A stretch of 64,000 nt of DNA from Bacteroidales bacterium (GTDB taxonomy: Bacteria; Bacteroidota; Bacteroidia; Bacteroidales; Tenuifilaceae): positions 50,895-114,894 of the forward strand of contig JACABB010000013.1 of assembly GCA_013376985.1 (NCBI GenBank), read 5' to 3'. The position numbers and the translations under genes are program-made. Each line of letters opens with the position of its first letter. Within the stretch, counting starts at the first letter, position 1. The notes beneath the pieces are model-generated. The model saw only the letters and a list, made by a program, of their open reading frames with translations. It did no database searches and was not told the DNA's origin. Positions 42,464 through 57,408 of this stretch are shown here, one piece after another.

Positions 42464-43906
42464 TTAATCTATTCCAATTGCATAGTATGCAACTACGCCA
42501 TTTGGATAAACCCCCTCAATTAGTACTCCTCCAGATGAAATCCCAATAATACGCTTGATGTCATCAACGGTTTTTATTGGTGTGCGGTTAATTTTGGTAA
42601 TTATGTAACCCTCTCTAATTCCACCCTGCTTTAGCTTTCCATCACTCAGTTCAGTAATTTGAACTCCATAGTTAATACCTAAATCATGCTTTGTTTGATC
42701 GGATATCTCACTGAAATCTGCGCCTAATAAATTTAAAGATTCATCAATTTTGTATGTGCCTAATCCGCCCTTCATGTTACGTAATGTTGCCGAAAAATGT
42801 TTCTTATTATTACTACGATTAACAATAATATCAATTTGCTGATTTGGCCTGTACTTACTGATCTGCTCTTGAAGTTGCGAAGGACTGTTTACCTGTGTCC
42901 CATTCACTTCTAAAATAATATCACCTTTTGATATACCCGCTTGTTCAGCTGCGCTACCTCTATAAACCCCATCAACTAAAACGCCTTTGATCTCTTTTAT
43001 ATTATATTTCTCTGCGGTTTCTGAATCTAATTCTTTTGTTTTTACGCCAAGAATGGCTCTTTGAACCTCTCCAAACTCAATTAAATCGGTTACGATTTTT
43101 TTAGCAATGGAAGATGGTATTGCAAACGAGTAGCCAGAATATGATCCTGTTCTTGAAGCAATAGCTGTATTTATACCAACTAATTCCCCTTTAAGATTTA
43201 CCAATGCACCTCCGCTATTTCCGGGGTTAACTGCAGCATCGGTTTGTATAAATGATTCTATTGCATAGCTATCCTGAATAATTTGAATATTACGAGCTTT
43301 TGCGCTTATAATACCTGCTGTTACTGTTGACGTTAAATTAAAAGGATTTCCAATTGCTAAAACCCATTGCCCTACTTTAAGTTCATCGGAATTACCAAAA
43401 GAGATAAAGGGTAAATCGTTTGCGTTGATTTTAAGTAATGCTATGTCGGTGTTGGGATCGCGACCAACAAGTTTAGCATCAAAAGTTCTTTTATCGTTAA
43501 GGATTACTTTTATTTCCTGTGCATTATCAATAACATGATTATTTGTTACAATAAAGCCATCTCTTGTGAGAATAACACCTGATCCAGATCCCAATATTGG
43601 TTCAGGATTTGGGTTATTTCTTGGACCAAAAAAGTAATCGAAAAGCGGATTTCCCGATGAATATGAACTATTATCCGAATATGCTGTCATAACGTGAACT
43701 ACAGCATCAACACTTTTCTCGGCTGCAATAGTAAAATCAGTTGTGTTCGAGTCGCTTTGGAGTTCTCTGGTATAATATACTTTTTCGGTTCTTTGCGGCT
43801 GAATTGTTTCTGATCTTACTTTAAAAAAATAATTACTTACTGCAATTGCAATTAAACCACCAACAATTGCAGAAACCATAGGAATAATAATTCTCTGCGT
43901 TTTCAT
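42464..43906 (-). CDS. htrA: HtrA/DegP-type periplasmic serine protease
   Basis: Start taken at MKTQRIIIPMVSAIVGGLIA (43906); an ATG at 43918 adds four residues. The protein has about 480 residues with an N-terminal signal anchor. The catalytic triad is His in DGFIVTNNHVIDNAQ, Asp in DPNTDIALLKI, and Ser in AAVNPGNSGGALVNLKGE. Two PDZ domains follow (from about 300 and about 400). It degrades or refolds damaged envelope proteins. Confidence 0.94.
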   Translation of the reverse strand: MKTQRIIIPMVSAIVGGLIAIAVSNYFFKVRSETIQPQRTEKVYYTRELQSDSNTTDFTIAAEKSVDAVVHVMTAYSDNSSYSSGNPLFDYFFGPRNNPNPEPILGSGSGVILTRDGFIVTNNHVIDNAQEIKVILNDKRTFDAKLVGRDPNTDIALLKINANDLPFISFGNSDELKVGQWVLAIGNPFNLTSTVTAGIISAKARNIQIIQDSYAIESFIQTDAAVNPGNSGGALVNLKGELVGINTAIASRTGSYSGYSFAIPSSIAKKIVTDLIEFGEVQRAILGVKTKELDSETAEKYNIKEIKGVLVDGVYRGSAAEQAGISKGDIILEVNGTQVNSPSQLQEQISKYRPNQQIDIIVNRSNNKKHFSATLRNMKGGLGTYKIDESLNLLGADFSEISDQTKHDLGINYGVQITELSDGKLKQGGIREGYIITKINRTPIKTVDDIKRIIGISSGGVLIEGVYPNGVVAYYAIGID

Positions 43907-44035
43907 AATTTTAAACATTTTAGGTTTAACACAATACTATAACGTTCAAACCTTATGCCTTGTGCTATTATGCTGATAAATCTTAACAAAGATTAACTGA
44001 AACTGACAGTTTTTCAGTTTGAGAAGAAGAATGGG

Positions 44036-44413
44036 TTAATAGGTTAGATATTTGAAAGGTAAATGAACAATTTCAGAGAATGATTCACCCGTTTCTTTCA
44101 TATCCTCATCATTAAAGTGATAAAACCAATTAACAAATATCGATTGTTTATTCTTATGGATTTCGTGACAAATTGAAAGTATATCCAGAATTCTTTTTGA
44201 TGAAGCAGTGTTGAAATACTCCATTTTGAAAACCAGAATAGTTTCTTTATTGGGTTCCTTTACGTATTCTCTAAACCATTTAAGTACAGGTTCAAAAAAC
44301 TCATTTGGGTTTTCAGGGAGGGATTTTCCGTAAAATTCAAAACGACTCATTTCCTTATCAAGATTAACTTCTAAACTTTCGTTGGTGGCTTGAATTCTTA
44401 ACGGTTTAATCAT
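44036..44413 (-). CDS. SiaC-family regulatory phosphoprotein (DUF1987)
   Basis: Protein of 125 residues of the DUF1987/SiaC family (FEFYGKSLPENPNEFFEPVL, ILVFKMEYFNTASSKRIL, FVNWFYHFNDEDMKETGESF). In Pseudomonas SiaC is phosphorylated by SiaB and dephosphorylated by the PP2C phosphatase SiaA to control a diguanylate cyclase. The Ser/Thr in the NTASSKRIL segment is the likely phosphosite. A SpoIIE-type phosphatase is encoded at 50565-52466 in the same window but not next to it. Confidence 0.82.
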   Translation of the reverse strand: MIKPLRIQATNESLEVNLDKEMSRFEFYGKSLPENPNEFFEPVLKWFREYVKEPNKETILVFKMEYFNTASSKRILDILSICHEIHKNKQSIFVNWFYHFNDEDMKETGESFSEIVHLPFKYLTY

Positions 44414-44513
44414 AACTATTTAATGTTTTGGCAAAGATATTAAAGAAAAATAAATTTCCACTGAATTGTAAACAAAGATACGAATATTAGGTTTAGAGAA
44501 ATCTCTCTTTTTA

Positions 44514-45293
44514 TTAAATGATAATTTGACCATCAAAAACATGCATTGCAGGGCCTTTTAGCCATATTTCATTATACTCAAAATCATTTATTTTATTGAA
44601 TTTTACGGTTAATTTGCCGCCTTGCGTATTGATAGAATATTCCGATTTGTTGCTTTTTGTTTGATGACTAACTGCTATTGCGGATGCTACTGAACCTGTT
44701 CCACAGGCAAGTGTTTCCGATTCAACCCCTCGTTCATAGGTTCTAATATTAATCAGATTTTGCGATAGATCAACGAAATTAACATTTGTTCCACCATTTA
44801 CAAGGTTGAAGGAATTTCTTATTCTTTTACCTTCTCTATTAACATCAACCTTATTAACATCGTTAACAAAGCAAACGTAATGAGGTGATCCTGTATTTAT
44901 AAAATAGTAATCCGAACCAATTTCAATTCCCTTTATGGCTTGCATTTTAAGGTTAACTATTTTTTCATCTTCCAGATTTGCGATGTGCTCGCCATCAATA
45001 CCTAAGAAATTGGTATTTGTGCCAATAAGTCCTAATTTATGTGCAAAAAGAGTAATACATCTTCCTCCGTTTCCACACATGGTTGATTCATTCCCATCGG
45101 AATTATAGTAGCGCATGTGAAAATCTGCTTTAGTAGATGTTTCAAGAAGCATTAGCCCATCAGCACCAATTCCAAAATGTCGATCACAAAGATTTTTAAT
45201 TAATTCTGTTCTCTTTATAAAAAAGCCTGATCGGTTATCTATAATTACAAAATCGTTACCTGCGCCGTGATATTTGGAAAAGGAAAGAATCAT
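44514..45293 (-). CDS. dapF: Diaminopimelate epimerase
   Basis: Protein of 259 residues; converts LL- to meso-diaminopimelate for peptidoglycan and lysine. The two catalytic cysteines are in STMCGNGGRCITLFA and ETLACGTGSVASAIA; the start FSKYHGAGNDFVIIDN is characteristic. Confidence 0.95.
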   Translation of the reverse strand: MILSFSKYHGAGNDFVIIDNRSGFFIKRTELIKNLCDRHFGIGADGLMLLETSTKADFHMRYYNSDGNESTMCGNGGRCITLFAHKLGLIGTNTNFLGIDGEHIANLEDEKIVNLKMQAIKGIEIGSDYYFINTGSPHYVCFVNDVNKVDVNREGKRIRNSFNLVNGGTNVNFVDLSQNLINIRTYERGVESETLACGTGSVASAIAVSHQTKSNKSEYSINTQGGKLTVKFNKINDFEYNEIWLKGPAMHVFDGQIII

Positions 45294-45514
45294 GGTTGGT
45301 TAAGGTTTATGTGATCTAATAAAATTATAAAGATGAATTTGAGTTCAGAATATTAAACAGATTAAAATTTGATACTCTAAATTTACCAATTTGAGTCTGT
45401 TATTATACCATAAATATTCTTTGTTTGGTAAGTATTTGTTTTGGAATTACCTTAAAAATAGAATTTGATATAATAAAATTTAAACACTCAATGAATTCTT
45501 AAGTCGTTTTCGCT

Positions 45515-49071
<3,557 letters not shown>

Positions 49072-49099
49072 TAAAAAAAGATGAATTGATGCAATTTAA

Positions 49100-49633
49100 T
49101 TATTTTTCAATTAGTAAAAACTCTAAATTGACAGAATAATTACCTTCTTTCCAATTCATCATAGAAGGTAACTTATATGTTAATACAATCTGACCTAATA
49201 CGATATCAGGATTTCCAGTTCCTCCATCTCCTTCAACAAAAGTGCTATATGTATCCGAAAGTGAAAAAGTTGGATTGAAAGTTGTATTTAAGTCATTTGT
49301 GAAAGAAGATGAAGCAACCTCAATTTGAAGTGAACCAATTGGGATGTTGGGATTACCTTCATCAGAAACAATATCATTGTTGCTTGATTTTAATTGAAGT
49401 ATCCATCCTGAAGATCCGGTTACATTAAAACGAAGATTCAATCTGGTATAACCCACAAGATCAATACCGCTGGTATACTTTGATAGTGTATTATAGATAA
49501 ATTGAACATTACCTCCTTGTACTCTAATTTCCTTTAAATTGGCTTGTCCAATAGAGTTAAATGAAATAAGTAATAGGCCAATAATGATTAACTTTTGAAA
49601 ATATTTACAGACAATTTGCTTATGAGTTTTCAT
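49100..49633 (-). CDS. Small secreted pilin-like protein 2
   Basis: Start at ATG 49633 (MKTHKQIVCKYFQKLIIIGL) gives a proper signal peptide ending SIGQA; the frame extends upstream to 49696 without signal features. The protein has 177 residues, all-beta in appearance. GGNVQFIYNTLSKYTSGI is homologous to GGNIQFVFNTMDQYNNGI of the next gene upstream, so the two are paralogues. The distance to the usher-like gene is 28 bp, so they are co-transcribed. A fibre or surface subunit role is inferred from context. Confidence 0.65.
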   Translation of the reverse strand: MKTHKQIVCKYFQKLIIIGLLLISFNSIGQANLKEIRVQGGNVQFIYNTLSKYTSGIDLVGYTRLNLRFNVTGSSGWILQLKSSNNDIVSDEGNPNIPIGSLQIEVASSSFTNDLNTTFNPTFSLSDTYSTFVEGDGGTGNPDIVLGQIVLTYKLPSMMNWKEGNYSVNLEFLLIEK

Positions 49634-49716
49634 TTTACATAGCAAAAAGTGAATAATTAGAGCCAAACGGATATCGCTTGGCTCTAAAGGTATCAATTTT
49701 TGAAGATATCAATTGC

Positions 49717-50253
49717 TTATTGTGGTTGCAGATTTAAAAATACATTGGTAACATAAACGTCTGCGGGACTATTTAAAACTGAAGTAACAGTGCCTGCTTC
49801 CCATTCGATATCATAAGTTCTTGCAGCACCTGTTCCTGCTGTGTGAGAAACAATAGTTGCAGGGCCTGTATTTTGGAGCAATGGATTTAGACCAGCGATT
49901 TTTGTACCACCTCCACTAGCACCCATCGTATATTGTATAACAGACAATGCCAAAGTGTGTGCTACGTCTTCTACGCCAAACAATGATGCATCTTCTGCTC
50001 CCATTGTAACGTCAAAATCTCTTGATGATGAAACGGAAAATGTCGTAGTAGTATTTGGAGTGTTGGCAATACCATTATTATACTGATCCATCGTATTAAA
50101 AACAAATTGAATATTTCCTCCAGTTGTTACTGTTAGACGTAGGATGGAGTTTAGAGTAACAGAAACAGGTATTGTAGCATTATCCTGTACGGATTGCCCG
50201 TAGCTGAACTGGCTAAAAAGCAGCGCAGTAAACACATAAACTAGTTTTCTCAT
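49717..50253 (-). CDS. Small secreted pilin-like protein 1 (DUF4402-like)
   Basis: Protein of 178 residues with signal peptide MRKLVYVFTALLFSQFSYGQ. The mature part is Thr/Ser/Asn-rich and beta-strand-like (ATIPVSVTLNSILRLTVTTG) and ends in VTNVFLNLQPQ, a hydrophobic alternating strand such as is donated between pilin subunits. The overall pattern recalls DUF4402-type subunits of alternative fimbriae, but the family call is tentative. First gene of the pilin-usher operon, preceded by a 311-bp AT-rich spacer. Confidence 0.65.
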   Translation of the reverse strand: MRKLVYVFTALLFSQFSYGQSVQDNATIPVSVTLNSILRLTVTTGGNIQFVFNTMDQYNNGIANTPNTTTTFSVSSSRDFDVTMGAEDASLFGVEDVAHTLALSVIQYTMGASGGGTKIAGLNPLLQNTGPATIVSHTAGTGAARTYDIEWEAGTVTSVLNSPADVYVTNVFLNLQPQ

Positions 50254-50564
50254 AGTCTTATTATTTAATTGGTTAAATTCTTAGTTTAGTTTTCATTTCA
50301 AAAAGTAAAATTATAACAAATTCTTAATTTACAAATACATTATTTACATTTTTTTGTAAAAGTATACTAATGTTTGACAAATTAGAATTTTTTAAACTTC
50401 ATCATGATTAGTGAATAACACAGGAAAAATTAGAATGTTCAAAGATTAATTTTAACATAGTGGATTAATTTCCTGATATTTAATGATAATTAGGCGGGTA
50501 ATGATTTGTTATTAACATTATTGAACATTAAGTATTAACAGTTAGGTATTGATAAATTTAACAT
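50254..50564. other. AT-rich spacer holding the pilin operon promoter
   Basis: This stretch has no open frame and no inverted repeat that I can see. It separates the upstream phosphatase gene from the pilin-like operon on the same strand and should contain the promoter for 50253-45541. Confidence 0.4.
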
Positions 50565-52466
50565 TTACTCAACCATGAATCCAAGCACAAGTACATCATC
50601 AACTTGTTGATATTGGGTGCCAAGCCAGTCTTTTAATGTGTTTTTAAGCATTTCGCGTTGTTGAGTGGCTGGAAGTATGGAGATTCCAGCAAGAAGATCT
50701 ACAAATCCTTTTATCATAAACTTACGACCATCTGCACCTCCAAATTGATCGATGAAGCCATCGGAGAATAGGTAGAACCATGTAGGTTTTTCAATTTTAA
50801 TCTGATGTGTTGTAAAATCTGTTTCATTTACACCATAACCACCACCAATAGATTCCTTATCACCTCTTATTCTATAAACCTCAGAATCAGAAATGTAAAC
50901 TACAGGATTTTTCGCTCCGGCAAATTCAAGTGTTTTGTTTTTAATATCAACAACACAAAGAGCCATATCCATACCATCTCTATTGTCCGTTTCATCCTGT
51001 CGTAAAGCTTTGCGAACTCCTTTGTTTAGCTCTTTAAGGATTTCACCAGGAGAGTGTATTCCCTTACTAACAATTTCGTCTAAAAGATTATATCCAATCA
51101 TTGATAGGAATGCACCAGGAACACCATGCCCTGTACAATCTATTGCAGCTATAGCAAATTTATCTGTGCTTGGATTGAATTCCTCTTTACTATTCGAAAG
51201 AGGCCTAAACCAGTAGTAATCACCGCTAACAACGTCACGAGGTCTGAAGAAAATAAATGATTCTGGGAAAACTGCGGTTAGACTTGTTTGAGGCGGGAGT
51301 AACGCTTTTTGGATACCCTGTGCATAGTTAATACTTTTATTTATATTTTCGTTTTGACGTTGAATATGGTCTCGTTGCTTTTGGATTTCTTCGTTTTGAA
51401 GGCTAAGTAGTTCGTTCGCTTTTTTCTTATCTCTATAATTTTTAAATATAAAAACGGCTAGAATAAGCATAAGAATTAAAAACCCTAATATAGAGTAGAT
51501 AATAAACTTTTGAATTCGTTCTCGAGCTTGTTGTTCCCTGAATTGTGTTGCTTTTAACTCTACCTCTTTGTTTAATAGGTCGATTCTTATTTGACGTTGC
51601 TGCGCCTCTTGTTGCGCTTTTGATAAACTGTCTTGCTTTACATTTACGACTAATCCCAATGAATCCTGTTTTGCTTTAGCTCTAAGTTGCTGGAGTTCCA
51701 TTATTTGTTTTTGAATTTCTCGCTGTCGTTTTTCCATTTCGACCTCGGCCTGTGACTTGCTAACCTCTTTCTCATACTTGGTAGTTAAATCTTGAGCTGA
51801 TAGTTGTTGATCATAGGCCAAATACATATCATTGTAGATCTTTGTCTTTTGAATATTGCCTAGTTTATCATAATTTGTAGTTAGAAGTTTAGCGCAGTTT
51901 AATATTAATCGGGGGTTGTTAATAGATTTGGCAAGTTCAAGTGCTTCTTCAAGGAGTTCAATTGCCTTTTCGGTTTGATTTAATACGGTATGAATATATG
52001 CAATGTCAATAAGTCCCGCTGCAATTTCCGATTTGTCGTTTAACTTTCTACGAGCATCGAGGCTTTTCTGGAAATATTCAAGGGCAAGATCCAGTCTATC
52101 CATATCCGTGTATATTAAAGCGATATTACTATACACGGATTTTATATCACTGTAATTACCTATTCTTTCATTTAATGGAATTGTTTCAAGAAAGTAGAAA
52201 ATGGCATTCTTGGATATGCCATTTTCCCAATAAATGAATGCTATTTTATTAAGATAAAAAGCTGCCTGTTGTGAGTTATTTGCAAGTTTATAGCGAGATA
52301 CTAACTCTTTGTTTTTATCAATTTCATCCTGCTTCTCTTTTGGGAGTTGAATTATTTCTTGAGAGAATACAGTCATCAATTGAAGTAAAACAAGCAAGAT
52401 AATAAAACTTATATTTATTAAATATGTAAAAAATTTAGTAGCCGATTGGCGATATGCTTGATGCAT
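50565..52466 (-). CDS. TPR-containing SpoIIE/PP2C-type protein phosphatase
   Basis: Protein of 633 residues. A signal/anchor (about 15-36) is followed by periplasmic TPR units (ENGISKNAIFYFLETIPL, MDRLDLALEYFQKSLDARRK, LNQTEKAIELLEEALELAKS), a long coiled coil (about 225-315), a membrane helix (FIIYSILGFLILMLILAVFI), a second coiled coil, and a cytoplasmic PP2C_SIG domain from about 390. Its metal-binding acids are in DVVSGDYYWF, IAAIDCTGHGVPGAFLS, and YLFSDGFIDQFGG. It likely senses an envelope signal and dephosphorylates a Ser/Thr phosphoprotein; the SiaC-like protein at 44036 is a candidate target. Confidence 0.88.
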   Translation of the reverse strand: MHQAYRQSATKFFTYLINISFIILLVLLQLMTVFSQEIIQLPKEKQDEIDKNKELVSRYKLANNSQQAAFYLNKIAFIYWENGISKNAIFYFLETIPLNERIGNYSDIKSVYSNIALIYTDMDRLDLALEYFQKSLDARRKLNDKSEIAAGLIDIAYIHTVLNQTEKAIELLEEALELAKSINNPRLILNCAKLLTTNYDKLGNIQKTKIYNDMYLAYDQQLSAQDLTTKYEKEVSKSQAEVEMEKRQREIQKQIMELQQLRAKAKQDSLGLVVNVKQDSLSKAQQEAQQRQIRIDLLNKEVELKATQFREQQARERIQKFIIYSILGFLILMLILAVFIFKNYRDKKKANELLSLQNEEIQKQRDHIQRQNENINKSINYAQGIQKALLPPQTSLTAVFPESFIFFRPRDVVSGDYYWFRPLSNSKEEFNPSTDKFAIAAIDCTGHGVPGAFLSMIGYNLLDEIVSKGIHSPGEILKELNKGVRKALRQDETDNRDGMDMALCVVDIKNKTLEFAGAKNPVVYISDSEVYRIRGDKESIGGGYGVNETDFTTHQIKIEKPTWFYLFSDGFIDQFGGADGRKFMIKGFVDLLAGISILPATQQREMLKNTLKDWLGTQYQQVDDVLVLGFMVE

Positions 52467-52908
52467 CTAAAATAATTTTTTTATTATTCTATTTGGCTTT
52501 TTATCATTTACCAAATATACTTTTTATTCAAATACATTGTTATAAAATGGACTATAATTCTTTGTTTTGGTTTACTTGTGTAATAATTTAGAAATAAAAG
52601 AGCAGATTAATGAGATTTGAAAAAGTTTAAGTAAAAAGTCACTGTGTGGAGGTCTATTTAAGTATGAAGATTGCTATGAAAAAAGATTGTTTTGTAAGTT
52701 TTTTAGTGGATGTTTTTCCAGTATGCATGGGTTTTTCGTTTTTAAACTGATTTTGGACATATTGGCTTCGCTTATTATTTAACCCCTAAAATCAATTATT
52801 AATCAAATATTAAGGTTCAATTAATCAATTATTTATACTTAAACTAATTTAGTGGTTTCAATTCAAAGATTTTTTCATATTTTTATCGAAAATATAAATG
52901 TATTAGTT
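52467..52908. other. Divergent promoter region
   Basis: AT-rich spacer between the phosphatase (minus) and the chaperone-like gene (plus). A GTG at 52852 is in frame with the chaperone gene but gives a poor N-terminus. No structure stands out. Confidence 0.35.
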
Positions 52909-53784
52909 ATGCATAATAGAAATTATGTAATACTAGGAGTTTTTCTGACTTTAGTTTTATTAAACAAGAACTTAAATGCACAAGATTTTGAAGTGGCTCC
53001 AGTAGTTCTTGAATATACTGCAGAGCCAGGAGAAAATCAATCCAAAGTTATTACTGTAAGAAACCATAGTAATAAAAAAGCTTCATTCTTAATTTCGCTT
53101 GCTGACTTTTTGCCCTCTATTAATGGAGAGAATAAAACACTACCCCCGAATTCCACAAAAAGATCATGTGCGAATTGGTTAAATATTAATCCCTCTTTTT
53201 TTGAGTTAGGCTCTGGTGATGAGATTCAGATTCAGATTGGCATGATGGTGCCTAACGATCAATATAGTGCTGCTTGGTGTTTGTTATATGTTCAGCCTAC
53301 TTTTGAACAATCAAGTTGGAATGCCGATAAAAATTTAGGTACAGGTATTAGAGTAAGCGGGAGGATAGGCGTTTTAATAAATCAATCGCCAAAGTCAAAT
53401 ACTAATCATTCTATAAAAATCAGCAACCTTACTGAGGTTACTAAAATTGGAGCAAAGGATAGAGAGTTTGCTGCAACAATTGAAAACTTAGGTGATAAAA
53501 TTACAAAAAGTAAGGTCTATCTGATTGCGTCAAATATCAAAACAACTGAAGAAAAGCAGTTTTCACCCATTGATTTTGTGGTATTCCCAAAGATGTCAAG
53601 AACAATTGAGTTGACATTACCCGATGTGTTAATTCCTGGATCATATTCACTTGCAGCAATTCTTGATTATGGATCCAAGTATTCTTTAGAGGGGACACAG
53701 ATAATAATAGAGGTTAAAGAGCAAACAAAAATTGTTAAGTCTGATACAATTGGAGTAAAAGTTGATACTGTAAGAATTAAATAG
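52909..53784 (+). CDS. PapD-like periplasmic chaperone
   Basis: Start at ATG 52909 (MHNRNYVILGVFLTLVLLNK) yields a clean signal peptide ending NLNAQ; the protein has 291 residues. The mature part starts FEVAPVVLEYTAEPGENQSK and VITVRNHSNKKASFLISLAD, the first strands of an immunoglobulin-like fimbrial chaperone (G1-like strand and NxSxKxxxF), followed by a second Ig domain. Chaperones of this type cap pilin subunits. It lies beyond the phosphatase gene from the pilin/usher operon and most likely serves it. Confidence 0.7.
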   Translation: MHNRNYVILGVFLTLVLLNKNLNAQDFEVAPVVLEYTAEPGENQSKVITVRNHSNKKASFLISLADFLPSINGENKTLPPNSTKRSCANWLNINPSFFELGSGDEIQIQIGMMVPNDQYSAAWCLLYVQPTFEQSSWNADKNLGTGIRVSGRIGVLINQSPKSNTNHSIKISNLTEVTKIGAKDREFAATIENLGDKITKSKVYLIASNIKTTEEKQFSPIDFVVFPKMSRTIELTLPDVLIPGSYSLAAILDYGSKYSLEGTQIIIEVKEQTKIVKSDTIGVKVDTVRIK

Positions 53785-53804
53785 CAAAACAAAATAAGAA
53801 CTTT

Positions 53805-53836
53805 AAGCCATCGGTTTTAACCAGATGGCTTTTTTT
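53805..53836 (+). terminator. Terminator of the chaperone gene
   Basis: AGCCATCGG-TTTTAA-CCAGATGGCT with one bulged A is followed by seven Ts. It starts about 20 bp after the stop codon. Confidence 0.85.
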
Positions 53837-53856
53837 CTAAAAAAGATAAGCCTAAT

Positions 53857-55023
53857 ATGTTAGCTGCAACACATAAAAAAATATTATTGTTTGTACTGTT
53901 TCTATATACAGTGAGTGTTAGTGGTCAAGGATTTATTTCGATTGAAAAGAAGTATTCAAATGGATTGCTAAAGGAGAAGTCTCAAGGATTTATTATTGGA
54001 CAAGATACAATTAGGAAGGGTTCGTACAGTTTCTACTATGATAATGGACGGTTAATGCAGGAAGGTTTTTATAAAGATAATAAACCAGATAGTATATGGA
54101 TGAATTACTACTCAAATGGTGCAAGGAAAAGTTTTTTTAATTACAGATTGGGTCTTAAAACTGGAGAGTTTATTTTTTGGAATGAAGATGGTACGATTTA
54201 CCAAAAGGGTAATTATAGATTGAATAAGTTGGATGGATTGTTGACTACTTATTTCACCAATGGACAGGTAGATGCGGAATCAAATTATCAAAAAGGAATG
54301 TTAAATGGTATTTCCAAAGTTTATGATAATGATGGAAAACCTAAACTTGTTGCAGAATATAAAAACGATACGCTTAATGGTTTATGGCAAGCCTATTATA
54401 ATACAGGTGAACTAAACTATAAAGGGATAAAGGTTAATGGAAAGTTTCAAGATTCTCTTTATACGTACTATAAAAATGGACGACTTCAACGTAAGGCATA
54501 TTATTATGGAGGCCTAATTGAGGGAAATGTAATTGGCTACTATTTATCAGGGAGAAAAATGATAGTAACTACCTATAAGTCGGGTAGACTCGAAGGGCTC
54601 TCTAGGGAATATCATGAGAATGGGTGCATCGCTGAAGAGGGAACTTATATAAACAATAAAAAGGAAGGATTTTGGAAGAGTTTTTACCCTAATGGGAGGG
54701 TTCATAGCAACGGAGAATTTAAAAATGAATTGTTTGAGGGGCTTTGGATTATTTACCATCCCAATGGAGTAGTTAAACAAAGAGGTTTGTATAGAAACGG
54801 CAAAGCTAATGGGCATTGGATGTATTTCAATAATTTTGGAAATCTATTACTTGAGGGAGAATATATTGAGAACTTGAACCAAGGTATTTGGACAACTTTT
54901 TACCCAAATGGTAAAGTAGCAGGAAGAGTTCAGTATATAAATGGGAAGGAAATAGGGTCCGTTTGGCTTTATGATGAAACAGAAAAACTACAACGTAAGT
55001 TGAGATTGGACAAAAGTAATTAG
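53857..55023 (+). CDS. Secreted MORN/YwqK-type repeat protein
   Basis: Protein of 388 residues with a signal peptide (about 1-24, ending VSVSGQ). The rest is some fourteen repeats of about 23 residues of the type YYxNGxxxxEGxYKxNKxxGxW (for example NGRLMQEGFYKDNKPDSIW and NGVVKQRGLYRNGKANGHW), as in the YwqK 'antitoxin' / MORN_2 family. Despite the family name no toxin gene is adjacent. These proteins are abundant in Bacteroidetes; the function is unknown, perhaps surface binding. Confidence 0.82.
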   Translation: MLAATHKKILLFVLFLYTVSVSGQGFISIEKKYSNGLLKEKSQGFIIGQDTIRKGSYSFYYDNGRLMQEGFYKDNKPDSIWMNYYSNGARKSFFNYRLGLKTGEFIFWNEDGTIYQKGNYRLNKLDGLLTTYFTNGQVDAESNYQKGMLNGISKVYDNDGKPKLVAEYKNDTLNGLWQAYYNTGELNYKGIKVNGKFQDSLYTYYKNGRLQRKAYYYGGLIEGNVIGYYLSGRKMIVTTYKSGRLEGLSREYHENGCIAEEGTYINNKKEGFWKSFYPNGRVHSNGEFKNELFEGLWIIYHPNGVVKQRGLYRNGKANGHWMYFNNFGNLLLEGEYIENLNQGIWTTFYPNGKVAGRVQYINGKEIGSVWLYDETEKLQRKLRLDKSN

Positions 55024-55024
55024 T

Positions 55025-55054
55025 CAAAAGGCCGGAATTTCATCCGGCCTTTTG
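55025..55054. terminator. Bidirectional terminator between MORN gene and gyrB
   Basis: CAAAAGGCCGGA-ATTTCA-TCCGGCCTTTTG is a perfect 12-bp stem, T-ending in both directions, between convergent genes. Confidence 0.9.
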
Positions 55055-55080
55055 ATTTTCAATTGTAAGGTAATGCTATT

Positions 55081-57408
<2,328 letters not shown>

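Noticed and set aside
53857..55023. Toxin-antitoxin module suggested by the YwqK 'antitoxin' family name
   Set aside because: No toxin-like gene is adjacent, the protein has a signal peptide, and the family name is historical.
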